A DNA stretch of 64,000 nucleotides, taken from assembly GCF_008831285.2 (NCBI RefSeq), contig NC_045139.1:2550704-2614703 (forward strand), written 5' to 3'. Position 1 is the stretch's first letter. Each line of letters starts with the position of its first letter. The position numbers were made by a program, and so were the translations under genes. A model generated the notes under the pieces. The model was not told the origin of the DNA. It saw only the letters and a list, made by a program, of their open reading frames with translations, and made no database searches. Source of the DNA: Nymphaea colorata (taxonomy: Eukaryota; Streptophyta; Magnoliopsida; Nymphaeales; Nymphaeaceae). Shown here in pieces: positions 1 to 11,931 of this stretch.

Positions 1-997
1 GGGCTTCTCAAGAGCTTGATTGACTTGAATTTGCATTATTGCCTATCACTAAAAGAACTGCATTCAGAAAATTGGCAATTGACCTCACTTGAAGAGCTTG
101 ACATCCAATTTTGCTCTGAAATTTCAACTTTGCCATCACAATTGGGGAATTGTAAGTCATTGGCTCGCTTGTCTTTGGAGGGCTGCAAATCATTGATGGA
201 ACTTCCTGAAGCAGTCTGTCAGTTGACCTCACTCAAAAAGCTTATCCTCTTCGATTGTGAACAATTAGAAATCATTCCAGATGTCTCAAGTCTAAAGGGA
301 TTACAGAAATTGGATCTAAGCTACTGCAACAGGATTGTCAATGTTCTTGGCATTCAGGTAAACAAATTATGGTGCCACTTTTCCCATTAACTTATTTTCG
401 CCCACTTGGTAGGGGCAGCTTTTGAAATTTGTCAAATTAGTGGCAACTCAAAATTTCAAAACTGGCGGGATCGAAAAAATGAAGATAGATGCAGTCCACC
501 AAGGAAAATGATATCTCTACTTCTTTTTCGATATAACCTAACCTTAAGAGGTAGGGTGTTTGACTTTAGGAACACCATGTGACTGTTTCATGAACCTACC
601 CAAAAATAAAAAAACAGATTCATAGAACACTTTTTTTTGAGTTTCATGAATCTACTCTAATTTTGAAGCAGATTCATGGAATACTTATATAGTGTTCCCA
701 ATGTCAAACAGTCCATAAGAGATCGTTTAGCAATAGTAACATATGTTAGTGTCCCATAAATGTGCCTCAAAAAATGAGGCAAATTCACAAAACATTATAA
801 TACAATGTGTTCCATAAATCTGTCATATTTTTTTGGGGTACATTTATGAAACAATAACAATGTATTATTGTTGCCAAACATCTCCTATGTATACATATTT
901 TTACAAGCCTCAACACTGAAAACCTTGCCTGCAATATATTACAGTGAATCTTACGGATGGAGATGTAAATTATTTATGAACCACAAGACTTTAAATG

Positions 998-1054
<57 letters not shown>

Positions 1055-2954
1055 TATATATATATATATCATTTTTCTATCATAAGCAGCAATTTAATTA
1101 CATTCTTGACTTATTTGAAGTTGAGAGCCCTAATTAGTTGGTGCAGCTGAGGCAGGTGATCGGTGCTTCACTCTTGTACATTGTCATTCTTACAAAATGT
1201 ATGTTTTTTCTGTTTTTGGGCCTAGGAACTTGACAAGTTGGAAGAACTGGTACTCAGTCATTGTGAAAACCTCACCAGGTGTCCACTTTTTTCGAGCAAG
1301 ATGACACACTTACGGACATTGGATTTTGGAGGTTGTGCTAGGATGACTGAACTTGATCCATCTATTGGGCATCTCAAGAGCTTGACTGACCTGAATTTGT
1401 ACAACTGCAAATCACTAAAGGAACTGCCTCAAGAGGTTTCTCAGTTGACCTCACTTGTAAATCTTAACCTTACTGGTTGCTTCCAGATTTCAGCTCTGCC
1501 TGAATCCATGAGACACTTGAAGCAACTGAAGTGGCTGTATCTAAAGCGGTGTTCCTCGTTGACAGAAATATCTGAATGCATTTGTTCCTTTCTCAATCTT
1601 GAACTGCTAGATGCTTCACACTGTCAACATATTGCAGTTTTGCCAAACTGGATTGAAAAGCTTAAGAGCTTGATTGTGCTTGATTTGAGTTGGACAGCCA
1701 TTGAAGAGCTGCCACATTGCATTGTGTCTCTAGAGAACCTTAAGCGCCTATCAGTTTCTCATTGCCATGGGCTCAAGTTCTTGCCTTGGTTCCCACCTTC
1801 CCTCACCACACCCGAAGCAAGGGGCTGCGGAAAGCTTGAGGACGTTCCTGGCATTAAGCAGATGAAATTGTTACGAGGATTGGACCTTAGAGGATGTAGA
1901 AGCCTTGACGACTCATTCTTGGAAAGACTTCAGGTAAACATCTTGGAAAACCGTTGTTATGTCTTTTCGTCCATTGATAGGGGTAACTCTGAAGGTTACC
2001 AAATTAGTGGGAGTTGGGAGGTCACAATTTTAAAACCCAAACCTTGCAGCAAACAAGGTCAAAGTTACAAGATATTCTCTCTTCTTTGAAGAGTTTCCAC
2101 TCAATCAAAATGCACAACTTGGTCCTTTTTCTATAACTTCAATTGAGTAGACCGTTTAGTAGGCGGGAATGTAGAGCGTGTTTCTGAGAATTCCAATTGG
2201 TCTGACTGGGATTGTAAAGCAGAGCTTCGATTCAAAGATGTTTGTAAAAGTTAATGGAAGCTTATGAAGGTTCTGGCATTCGTTAGTGGCATCCCATCTA
2301 AGAAGGCATTCAGTTTCACCTTTATGGATATGTTTATGGCTTTATGCTTACTCACTAACCACGATATCTCCATCATCTGTTTTCTCCTCTGTTTTCCAGA
2401 AAGCAAACTTTCAAAATCTAGGAGATTTCTCCATCTCGTCATATCCACAGTCCCCCTCTTTCCTTCTTCCCAAGCAGTTCGAGACAGCCATCTTGTACTT
2501 GCATGTAGATAAAAGCAGCTTGGACAACATTTGCTCGGAACTAGACGAAAGTAATGGCTCGGAACTTGTTCATAAAAGCATTCCAAGCGATGGAGCTATA
2601 GACAGCCAGCCGGTCAGAGTTGTTTTGAAAGAGATAACGACAGGTGATGCTAAATTCCAGTTTTCAGCTTTAATTGGAATTCAATGGCACGGAACTAGTG
2701 AAGAGGAGGAATATAGGAAGTTGCCCACGGCTACATTTGGGAGGGATAGCGAGCTGATGAAGATGGCAACAGAAGGAGAATTTAAGAGAAATGACGACGC
2801 CCGGCAGAGGACGATGATGACCATGCGTGTGTCCATCGACGGCTGCGTCCTACTCCACGGTGATTTATTCACATATACGGAACATTGCGATCATTGGTTA
2901 TATCCCGATCCGATTGAAGCTGACGATAATTTTGTTATTGTGAAATTTGGTTGA
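1..2954 (+). CDS. TNL immune receptor, 3' part (LRR exons plus post-LRR exon); 5' end outside window
   Basis: Three exons join in phase 0: 1-357 (open at the window edge), 1226-1933 and 2400-2954. Donors are CAG|GTAAAC at 358 and 1934; acceptors are CCTAG|GAA at 1226 and TCCAG|AAA at 2400. The first two exons encode LRRs of the plant TNL type (L..L.L..C..L..LP), for example 'LKSLTDLNLYNCKSLKELP'. The last exon (184 aa) begins KANFQNLGDFSI and carries the cluster's post-LRR domain with SELMKMATEGEF and VSIDGCVLLHGDL, ending at TGA 2952-2954. TIR and NBS exons would lie upstream of base 1. LRR and post-LRR regions of TNLs sense effectors and hold the receptor inactive; the effector here is unknown. 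No frameshift or stop is seen, so this part could be functional. A damaged inverted copy lies at 59.57-64.0 kb. Confidence 0.85.
1002..1070. repeat. (TA)n microsatellite in intron
   Basis: About 68 bp of almost pure TA, interrupted once by GATA, within the 358-1225 intron of the first TNL. The inverted copy of this intron near 61.14 kb has only a short TA run, so the expansion followed the duplication or was lost in the copy. Confidence 0.95.
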
Positions 2955-4049
2955 CCATCTTAAGAGCAAGCCAACATAACATAAAGCCCAGAACTGGAAA
3001 AGCCAAAGAATGCGAATTGGATCCAAGTGGCTGCCAAAAGCTTGTGGATCAATATTTTTGGCATTGAGCTGTTGAAGTCTGATATACAAAGCACAGGCCC
3101 TTGCGTACGTTTAGAGGGGATGATATGACGATGGGTATTGGGCTTGTATGCACATGCTATTGCCATCATATACATACCTTATTTATGCTGCTAAAAAAAA
3201 AATATATTTAAATGTGTGTGTTTTGTGGTTATTCCTTCAAGAGTTAAGTTTGCATGTGTTATATTCATAATTCTTTGCCAATATTTTAGCTGAATCTTGC
3301 CTGTAGTATTTAGCTGGTGTGGTACTGGTAATAATGTCTGTTACCTCCCTGGTTTGACGAAGTTCGTAGATAGGTTTCATTGTCATACTATTTGGTTGTA
3401 TTTACATAATAAATACGTAAACATCAACCCTTGAAAATTTCTTATATTTTAGAATCCTCAGTACAAGAGTATACTCAAGTCCTCTTTATATACTGACTGT
3501 TATAATTTACTGTGTTCACACACATATGCCCATATATTGGATTTGGCTTTCATGTCAATTGAAATAACTCGGCCCAAAGTTGACCAGAGATAGTCGTCAG
3601 CGACTCCTAATCTGTCCTGCAATTGTCTCCAACACATACTTAAGAATGCAAACTTAAATGACGGTAATATAACACACCAGCATGTAACATGTTATGGTGC
3701 ACTGGAATAAAAGAAGAAGAGAGGGAGCCATCGAGAGCTCATTGTCATTGTGGATGTAAGGTTCTTCTTGAACCAAACCACATTAAACCTTGTTTCTTCG
3801 CCTTTCTTAGATATTTTTCGGACATCAAGTCAAGAAAATCATAAAGAAAATGTTCTCATCATTCAAATGCCAACAAATTCTATGAAATCACACGACGATC
3901 ATAATAGAAGCTCGCCTCATCCATCTAAAGAGCTTGCCTGCAGAGAAACAACGTTACGGGAAAAGGAAAAGAAATATCGCCAATGTAGAAATTAATTGAG
4001 GCATCTTTCAGTCTTTGGATTCGCTGCCAGATTGTCAGTTTCCAGCCTC
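2955..4049. other. 3' flank of first TNL and intergenic DNA
   Basis: Bases 2955-3320 are the 3' UTR and flank, matched in reverse complement by 59.2-59.59 kb. Beyond that the DNA is AT-rich. An 81-codon open frame at 3750-3995 resembles nothing I recognise and is not called. Confidence 0.6.
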
Positions 4050-5200
4050 TGACGCATGTCTAGGCTCTTTTTTCTAGCTGCATAATATGTTCTATAATCG
4101 GTGACTCGTAAACTGCAGAATTAACACAGCCTAACTTCTTCAGGATTTGAACCAAATTTTTTACACCATCTACATGATGCTGCTCTTCAAAACGACTCGT
4201 CTTAGTCCACCATTTCTTGAGCACGAGTTCAATTGTTCTTATCACTCGTTCCAGATACAGAGATTGCACCCTCCATGCACATCACTGCAGCATTGAATAG
4301 CTTAAAGCAAATTTCACATATCTTTGTGTTCTGCACTGCACCCTGACTGACAGCATGTTGACACACTGCCTCTGCGTTCGCTATCTCACCAGTGTTAGGC
4401 AAATCTGACATCATATTTTGTGCAAACCAGCTTCCCACTCTTTCAAACATGTCTCAGCACCAGGAAAGTCACCAAGATTAACCAGTGCACGGATCGTATT
4501 CAAGTGATCAGGTTGATTGCTTTGAGGCATGTCAATTTTAAAGAATGCCAGATATAGTAAACTCCTGCCAAATTACCAGTTCAACCATGCAATAAGATCA
4601 GGCATTGAAAGGCAGGAAGACAATGCACATCCATTTCACTGTCAAATTCTTCAAGTGCTTTCTCTGCCATTTCCTTCAAACCTGCATTCACCTAAATTGG
4701 AGCAATATTATTGAAGGTGGTCTAATCGGTAGTAACCCGGCCATTTCCATTCAACTTACCTAAAGCCTTTTCTACTCCAATAATGTTACTGGCAGCAGCA
4801 GGACTCCTCATCCAAACATTATATGAGAAGACGTCTAGGATGACCTTCTTGGCCATCAAATCTGGAATTACAGCAGGAACCTTTTCAGACTTTCCATCCT
4901 TTGAACAAAGGGTTATCAAGTTATTGAATGCCAAGGGGGCTAGAAAGCAAGCTTCTGCTCCTCCATCTTCTCCACGAGGGCTTCAACTTTCTCGGTTATA
5001 TTCTCATGCAGTAAAAGTTGAAAAATGAAAAGCACCATAAGGGTGATGGTTTTTAATGGTTGAGGAAGATATGTTATTTCTCCCCAACAACAATCCCCTT
5101 TATTTTGGAGAGAAGATCAATCTTAGTTGCTTCATCTCTTGCTGTCAAATTCATACCTCTCTTGGAAGCCATTTCAAGAAGCTGCATCATTCATAGGACA
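4050..5200 (-). pseudogene. PPR protein pseudogene (C-terminal part)
   Basis: Read on the minus strand, successive fragments match P-type pentatricopeptide-repeat proteins of the short organelle-targeted plant family typified by At1g60770 and At1g02370 (recalled from family knowledge). In order they are: MASKRGMNLTARDEATKIDL near 5.15 kb; EKVEALVEKMEEQKLAF near 5.0 kb; AFNNLITLCSKDGKSEKVPA, DVFSYNVWMRS and GRVTTDWTTFNNIAPI at 4.93-4.70 kb; then weaker fragments to LEKRA at 4060. These fragments lie in different frames separated by stops (for example TAA straight after KGIVVGEK, and TAG after KLAF), so the gene is dead. Intact members bind organellar RNA. No intron is seen in this part. A probable N-terminal piece lies at 7.13-7.45 kb. 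Confidence 0.85.
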
Positions 5201-7127
5201 AATTAGGACTTCTTCATGAAGAAATTATACGACTGAAAATGATGAAGTTTTTAGAGAGGTGATCAAGGCCGTTAAGCAATTTACCACGTTCCAACATATA
5301 CTTCTTTTCTAAAAAAAATGGATTGGCAACAAAACCACTATTGCATGTCCTCTAATGACCCAGAATTTAAGAATGTTTAGAATTTGACGTATGACTATAA
5401 CTACCTTCCTCACAAGAACTGAAAATTTAAGCGTTATGGAACTATTAGTCAATAACCTGTGAAGAAGATATACAACTGATGTAAGGAGATACAACCCTTT
5501 CAAGAAACTTCAACATAATTTCTGTCCAAGGATAAACAAATGAGGGTTGTTATGGAGCATCCGCATGACAGCAAAAAGTTAATCTAAATCAATGTAAAAA
5601 ACATAAAAAGCAATCAGATCCATGAAAGATTCTCAAAGCAGACATTTGCAATAAAATGATGTCTCCCAATTTCCTCTTAATCTAACAGATCAACCAAAGT
5701 ATACAGCATCAAACATGGCAAGTAGGTCTCCGTAGACAATTAAATCACCAAAGAAGCAAATCTTAAGCCAAAGCAACTCCACTAACAGCAGACAACCATA
5801 GAAATAAATATTTTAAATTGTGCACCTAAGAAACAGCTAAAGGCACAACGAAATATGATTTGGCTAATCTAAGGGTGAAGCCAAATGATAAGTATCTATC
5901 TGATAGTAGGTAATTCCCACTGACGCCAGCAGGAAGCTAGTGGTAAAACAATTTTCATGCAAATTTAGATATTCACATAATAATGTATTCATCTGCTAAA
6001 TATGTAAAGACCTGCTCTTTGTAGGGAACCAGTAACATTAAGAACGGGGGTTGGGTGTCTACTCATTCTGTTGTTTATGCAATATAATGTCTTCACGTTT
6101 TTAAGCAAGGAAGATGCATTATATGTTCCCTCCCGACTATATATCAATCATCTCTAACTCTTTAATGTTTACTGCAAAAGGTCAAGCAAATTCTCAGTTC
6201 ATCACCTAGGCCCGTGAGGTCTAGGTAATGAAGTAGTTTACAACGCCTAGGCTGTCGCCTGGCATGCCATATGTACCCCTAACGTTTAACATGTAATATC
6301 GTCACCTTCATGGACAACGTGTCATACATATACCTGTACCATCAATCCTTGCATACACATACGTGACATTTCAATTCTCAGGAACATCTTACTAAAAAGA
6401 CCTATTGTATTCTACACTATCATTTCATCACCTCCTCAGTTTTCAAAGTTTTTATGTTTTGACCCTCTTCTACATGTATAGAATATTAAAAGGTACCACT
6501 TTGTTTACCGGATAACATTAAACTACAAAAACTTTGTAAACTTTAATATGTAGGTTTTCAGTTTTTCATGTTTCAGAATGTGGCGGCTTATGGAGAAAAA
6601 CGCAACAAAACTTCTTCTCCAAGTTCCTTGAAACAACAACCTCATCAAAGCACGTGATTATCATGATCATATGCCAATCATATGCCACCTAAATCAGCAG
6701 TAGCCTTTTTACCTTAACAAGCCCTGTAAGAGTAAGGCCCCACTGTATTAACTATCGTCATTGATAACATTTGATATACGAACAGTTGTTCTCTATCCTG
6801 TAAGTTCTTATAAACTCAAATAAAAGCAACTGCTTCATCACCAAATAACAAGAAATAGGAATTGCACTTAAAAAGATGCAAAAATTAAACCAACAAAAAA
6901 GAAAATAAAACAGAGAGACAATAACACGTCCAATCAATCTCTTGATCATAAGATACTATTGACAAATGAAACCGCAAAATGACACTCAAAAGGGAGTTCT
7001 AAATTTCCATTATTCAAAAACTGTTATCGAGAAGTAAAGAGACCCCAACATCTATCAAAAGGGCAAAGGAAATGAGTTAGAGCCTGCAAAGAATGAGGGA
7101 GAAAAAGAGTTCGTCATGTTTACCTTA
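5201..7127. other. AT-rich noncoding DNA
   Basis: No coding pattern, RNA gene or repeat recognised. It would be intronic to the PPR pseudogene if the 7.13-7.45 kb fragment is its first exon. Confidence 0.5.
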
Positions 7128-7446
7128 GGGCTAAATAGCACCTTCGTAATGAAAGCACCTTTAACGATCTTCCGATTTCCCATTTGTTGAAGTGCTTGGT
7201 ACCCTTCAAGCACCGGCTGAGCACCCTACCAATGCTTGGGGAGGAGCTGCCTTACTTGAAGAGTAGACAGCGAAGTGACTCCTTCGCCACCACCGAGCCC
7301 GCCGCCGCCAGCTTTAGTACCATTTGGCTACCGGTGCAGCCATTCTGTTTCTTTGTGAAGATGATAGTGGCGGCGAAGGGCTTTATGTTTGAGCAGAAGC
7401 GTTTTGGAAAGAGGGAGAGTATGCTGGGAGCCTGGGACGAGAGCAA
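7128..7446 (-). pseudogene. Possible first exon of the PPR pseudogene
   Basis: The minus-strand frame from 7446 reads SILSLFPKRFCSNIKPFAAT, rich in Ser, Arg and Lys like an organellar transit peptide. It continues past one TAA to SPSIGRVLSRCLKGTKHFNK and WEIGRSLKVL. That stretch resembles the segment before the first repeat in the same PPR family, where a Leu-rich and then a Trp-Glu-Leu motif precede the repeats. A donor-like AAG|GTAAAC follows near 7128. The match is weak and assigned partly because of strand and position. It could be unrelated sequence. Confidence 0.35.
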
Positions 7447-7449
7447 GTT

Positions 7450-9389
7450 ACGTCTATGTTGGAGTTGATTTAGTCCGCATCACTGCATCAGCTTCCGAAT
7501 AGATTGCCAAAAAAACAAAAAAAACCATTGGCCCCTGTAGGCTTAAACATGTTTTGGTTTAAAAAAAACGAAAACAAATGATCGCTTGTGTGTTGTATGC
7601 TGTGTTAAATGCATGGCATTAATCGAATTTTTAACTGCACAGATTATGTTTTCTGAATTAAACTTTACATATAATACAGTGACAAGTATGTATTTCTCCT
7701 CATTTTGTAAGTGGGCGTTATGCGGCTGTTTGAAAAAAACGTTAGTTTGTTCTGCTTGCTTCTTTAATGAGTCATTGAAGATAATGCTGGTGCTTCCAGC
7801 AGACTACCTATGCCTGCCCACACAAGCAAACTAGTTACAGAGTCGCTAGAAAAACAGAGTTGCTAGAAACTAGTCTATCTGCAGAACCCATATCCTATAG
7901 AACTATTTCTGAAACTTAAAACCATGCCAATGGACAATTTTTTGTTACAGAACAATTAGAAACCACACACTCAAAAAAATAGAACTGGAGGCGACACGAG
8001 GACTAACTCATAGCCTTTTGTAGTATTGTGTTTATAGCATTTGTCTTCTAAGGACATTCTCACAAACACTTGGTGAACATCACTAGAGTGTCACTTTGAG
8101 CATATAAAGGAATGGCAGTGGCAGTCGCAGTCCACGACTCCATTCTACAGGCAGAGATATCCCCTGCAAATCACCACAATAGCACAACGTGAAAGGAAAT
8201 AAAAATCAACTAATCGTCAAAAAATATATAAAAAAAGAGACAAGAACAGATAAAATGAGGAGAAAGGATTGTCAGGCAGATGCTATATGAATGAAAAATA
8301 TTGAAATAGAAAAAAAAAATCATTCTGGGCGTGGAAGAAAATTGAGGACAACTCTGGCATTGGGTTAATAAGTAAAAGCAGAAGAAGCGGAAATCAGGGA
8401 GGAAAGTGGAAATAGGGAGCCGCCAAATAATTCTCCAATTATGGTCGTTCGGACCATCGGCCCTCAAACGAGGAAAACGTATAGAGTCTTATGGACACCA
8501 ATTACATGTCATTTTGTGTTTTATTTGATCCCACAATTAATGATTCCCCTCTAAATCACAAATTCACCTTAAGGACCAATTTTCTTAAACATTTTCGTGG
8601 GGACTTGCTATTGTTACAAAAATAAGGGCGTAAAAGGAGCCGTAATCTTACAAAATTAATGTTCTAACAAGTACAAATAAATTTTTATTGACTTCAAAAG
8701 ACCTGCATTCATTCTATACCTTTTCTTATTCGGACGTTCATTAAATTTTAAAAAGTATTGCTTTTAGATAAAGTATTACAGTGTCCACTAATTTTCTTGA
8801 CAAGCACAAATGTTACGATACTCCAAATCTTTTCCAATAAATTTTTCAAAAAATATTGGTAAATGCACTTTCCAAAAATATATATATACGCAAAAAATAT
8901 AAAATATCAAGACCATCAAAATAAGTATGACAAAATTTCAATCTCCCTTAGATTTCGTCAAGACGGGATATTTCTAGGCGTTATAAAATAGTTCATTTCA
9001 ATCTTTCTTAACCCGATAAATTGAAACTTCTTTGTTTTCACTTTAAAATTTAACTCATAAAACTACAACTTTGTTTCTGCTACTTCAAATTAATTGTAAT
9101 CTCGAACTTTGATCGAAGTTTCTTCCCCTTCAAATAAAATTAATGAATTTCTTCTACGCCACATAACTACACTGATGTGCACTAGCTAGGGCCTAGGATA
9201 CATATATAATCATAATCCATCTCCTATACACATTTTGTAGGATGATCAATCTCCGTTCATGCATTGACCCAAGGGAGTTGAAAATGGAGTATGTTTTTGT
9301 TATTTAATTCTTGAAAGGCATCCAAAGTCTTTTTAATTTACGTAATGAATTCTAAAGGAAATCTGCGTCTTTATTATTCTTGATATTAC
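7450..9389. other. Intergenic AT-rich DNA
   Basis: No gene seen. Open frames at 7586-7834 and 8210-8467 are low-complexity and unrecognised. Homopolymer and AT-rich runs dominate 8.5-9.3 kb. Confidence 0.5.
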
Positions 9390-10620
9390 TCAGCAAGTTA
9401 AGAAGCAACTGAACTTGCTGCCTCTAGAGAATTGTCGCTCACTAAATAGCGAAAGAGTTGTCGGACTCCATCGTCTTACTAGAGAAGCTTGAGTTCCAAT
9501 CCATTGCTCATTGCTGTCGCCTCAGGTTCCCGCGAGCTTATGCTTCTGTTGCATCAAAAGAGCGATGGAATGTCACCAGCAGGTGCGGACCGAGGAAACT
9601 TCAGAAAATCTCCAATTGGAGAGCCTTCAAAGAGACGATACTACTCTTGCCTTCAGCTCCTCCTCCTCTCACTGAACTCTCCGCAACAGGTGGCCGTGAA
9701 TTAGAAACGATAGCAGATGTCTCAAATGCAAAGAGATTACGGGAATTGGATCTGAGCAGCTGCCAAAAATTTGTGGACGTTCCTTGCTCATGGAGGATGC
9801 AGAAGCCTCGCAGCTCACTGAGAAAAAGAGTCAAGGTGAATGGCATATTAACAAATGTTTTTGTGTCTATAGCCATTAGCTACTCTCCCTTCAACTGGTA
9901 GATGTAAATTGTGATTATCACAAACTTGTGGGTAGTCGTAATTGCAATCCAGCGGGGAAAATACCCGTCATACTCATGCATAGAAGCCTCAACATTAGCA
10001 TGATATCTACTCTGTTTTCCAGTTCTATCAGCTCATTAGACCTTGACATTCACAAGGGCATTTTCTATTTTCAGTCCACCAATGCCACTAGACAGATCTC
10101 TTTCCTTTGGTTTTTTGTTGCAAATCTATCATTTTTTTATATTTGTGTAAGTAATTTCCAACTCATTTTACTTTCTCTCATTTTTAGTTTTTTAAACCTT
10201 TTAAAATTTTATCGTATTTTTACCATATTATACTTAAAAAAAAACTAAACTAAACAGCAAGGAAGTTTTTTGTGACCATGGGAAGCCAGCCTTGACGGCA
10301 TCGTTGTTCATGTAGACATCCCTACAGATGACGCCCAGTTGCTGTTTCAAACCTCAATTCAATTCAGGGATCCATTTGATAACATCTGCGAACAACACGT
10401 CCCCAAAGTGGAACTTGGAGAGGGCATGGCGAGACGATGACGGTGGCGGGTGGAGGATCTGAATCTCACAGGAGGTCGATGATGCATGTTTCTGTCAATT
10501 GCTGGTGGTTACCTCAGGAGTCCAATCGATGGCGGATGTGATAATCATAATATGTGTGTTGATATGTCTTCTAGTGCCGCCGTCCGGCTGAATTTCGGTG
10601 GACCAATATAATATTATCAT
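9390..10620 (+). pseudogene. TNL remnant (end of LRR exon plus post-LRR exon)
   Basis: Fragments read KQLNLLPLENCRSL (near 9.40 kb), SDSIVLLEKLEFQSIAHC, PPLTELSATGGRELETIADV and LRELDLSSCQKFVDVP (to 9.78 kb), matching the last LRRs of TNL-A and B. After a gap, 10.28-10.55 kb reads VVHVDIPTDDAQLLFQTSIQ, EQHVPKVELGEG and MTVAGGG. This is closest to the TNL-A post-LRR domain (VNINITTDDARLLFQTSIQ) but is broken by a stop and a frameshift and lacks the ING-to-GDL part intact. The downstream flank at 10.66-10.96 kb resembles the 3' flank of TNL-A at 17.6-17.85 kb, so this is the tail of a tandem duplicate whose 5' part was deleted. Confidence 0.85.
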
Positions 10621-11931
10621 GGTCCTGCTACTGCTCCCTCTGTAGATTTCGGCTGATCAGCAAGAGCAGGGGAACATAAAGCTTGTGATTTTCTAGTCCT
10701 ACTACTCGTTCACTTACTTCTCTTGAGGATGTTTGCATTTCGGGAAAGAAGAAACCAGGCACAGCTTTTTGCCATTTCATTTTCTTATTTTCCTTGCTAT
10801 TCTTATATAATCAATTAGCTATGAAAGACTTGAGTGTCTTCTTCTCTTAATTTGTAAATGCAAATGAGAAAATGAGCAAAGGCTAGACAGGCACTCCAAA
10901 CGATTAAGCACGCATCACATGGACCAGTCGTTCTATTCAAAACCTACAGATAAGGCCTGTTTGGATGCCATCAAAATTGAGTTTAATGAAAGCCTAGTTT
11001 TGTAAAAGGAACTCAAAAAATTCGTTGGTTCCTTTAACTTTGATTTTATTGTTGGTCCCCGGTGAACTGAGGCTTATTTATTTTCGGGCTATGGGGTGCT
11101 GCTTGTATCTTGTCTACTCTTCCTTTGTGACATAGGCCTTGACTCTTTTATTATTTATTAACAGATTTATTTTTTTGAGTTGAGCTGCTGTCATCACATA
11201 AATTTCTAAAAATTAAGTGGATAAATTCATAGTCTTAGCTATACGAAATAATATTTTTTTGACGGGTAAATTTAGTCAAAGCTTCAAAACATGCTCAATT
11301 GAGAACTGACCCATATAACTTTTTTCTTTTTTTTTGTACCATTTTACAAAACTTGTGCAGCGCAAGGATGACACCCACTAAATCAAAATAAAAGCAACAT
11401 GAAAATGGATTAGTGTAGTTAACTAAGGAATTTAGAACCAGACGGTCTTTTTTTTTTAATTGATGCGCTTATCTTTATATTAGTAAATTATCATATATAT
11501 ATATATATATATTGTATTATATATGTTATAAATTATTTAATTTTCGTCATCCATACCTATTGCTTTTGCATGAATAAGATTATCTACACAGTAAAACCAC
11601 TTTTTTCTGGCGTTTTGCTTGTTTTCACATGTACATCATCTCAACTTGCTAAACCTATTGAGAAATAACGGAAAAAGAAGAGTCTAGGCAATAGGGTTCC
11701 AAGTTAGAACAAGAAACAAAGTTAGCTTCTAAAGCTAACTGCCTAACAGCATGATTTCCGAGATGATGGAAATTCAACCCAAGAACTGTTTCATGAAAAA
11801 ACAATGGAAAGGCACGGACATGAGCATAAGCCAAAGCCCTCTGCTCCTTCCATCTCGGACGGTGTCCAAGGTCACGAGAGCTATCGAGTGATTCACAGTT
11901 TCGTTGAAGCACCAAATTTGGCGTTGAGCGA
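10621..11931. other. Upstream region of TNL-A
   Basis: Contains the duplicated 3' flank (10.66-10.96 kb), a (TA)n tract at about 11.49-11.51 kb, and the presumed promoter and 5' UTR of TNL-A. I could not choose a TATA box among several AT-rich candidates. Confidence 0.5.

Noticed and set aside
868-1053. Short frame ending in Tyr-Ile repeats
   Set aside because: It lies in a TNL intron and reads through a (TA)n microsatellite.
3750-3995. 81-codon plus-strand frame
   Set aside because: No motif, no conserved neighbour and no splice context; too short to support.
8210-8467. 85-codon minus-strand Phe/Ser-rich frame
   Set aside because: A-rich plus strand gives Phe-rich translation by chance; no homology seen.
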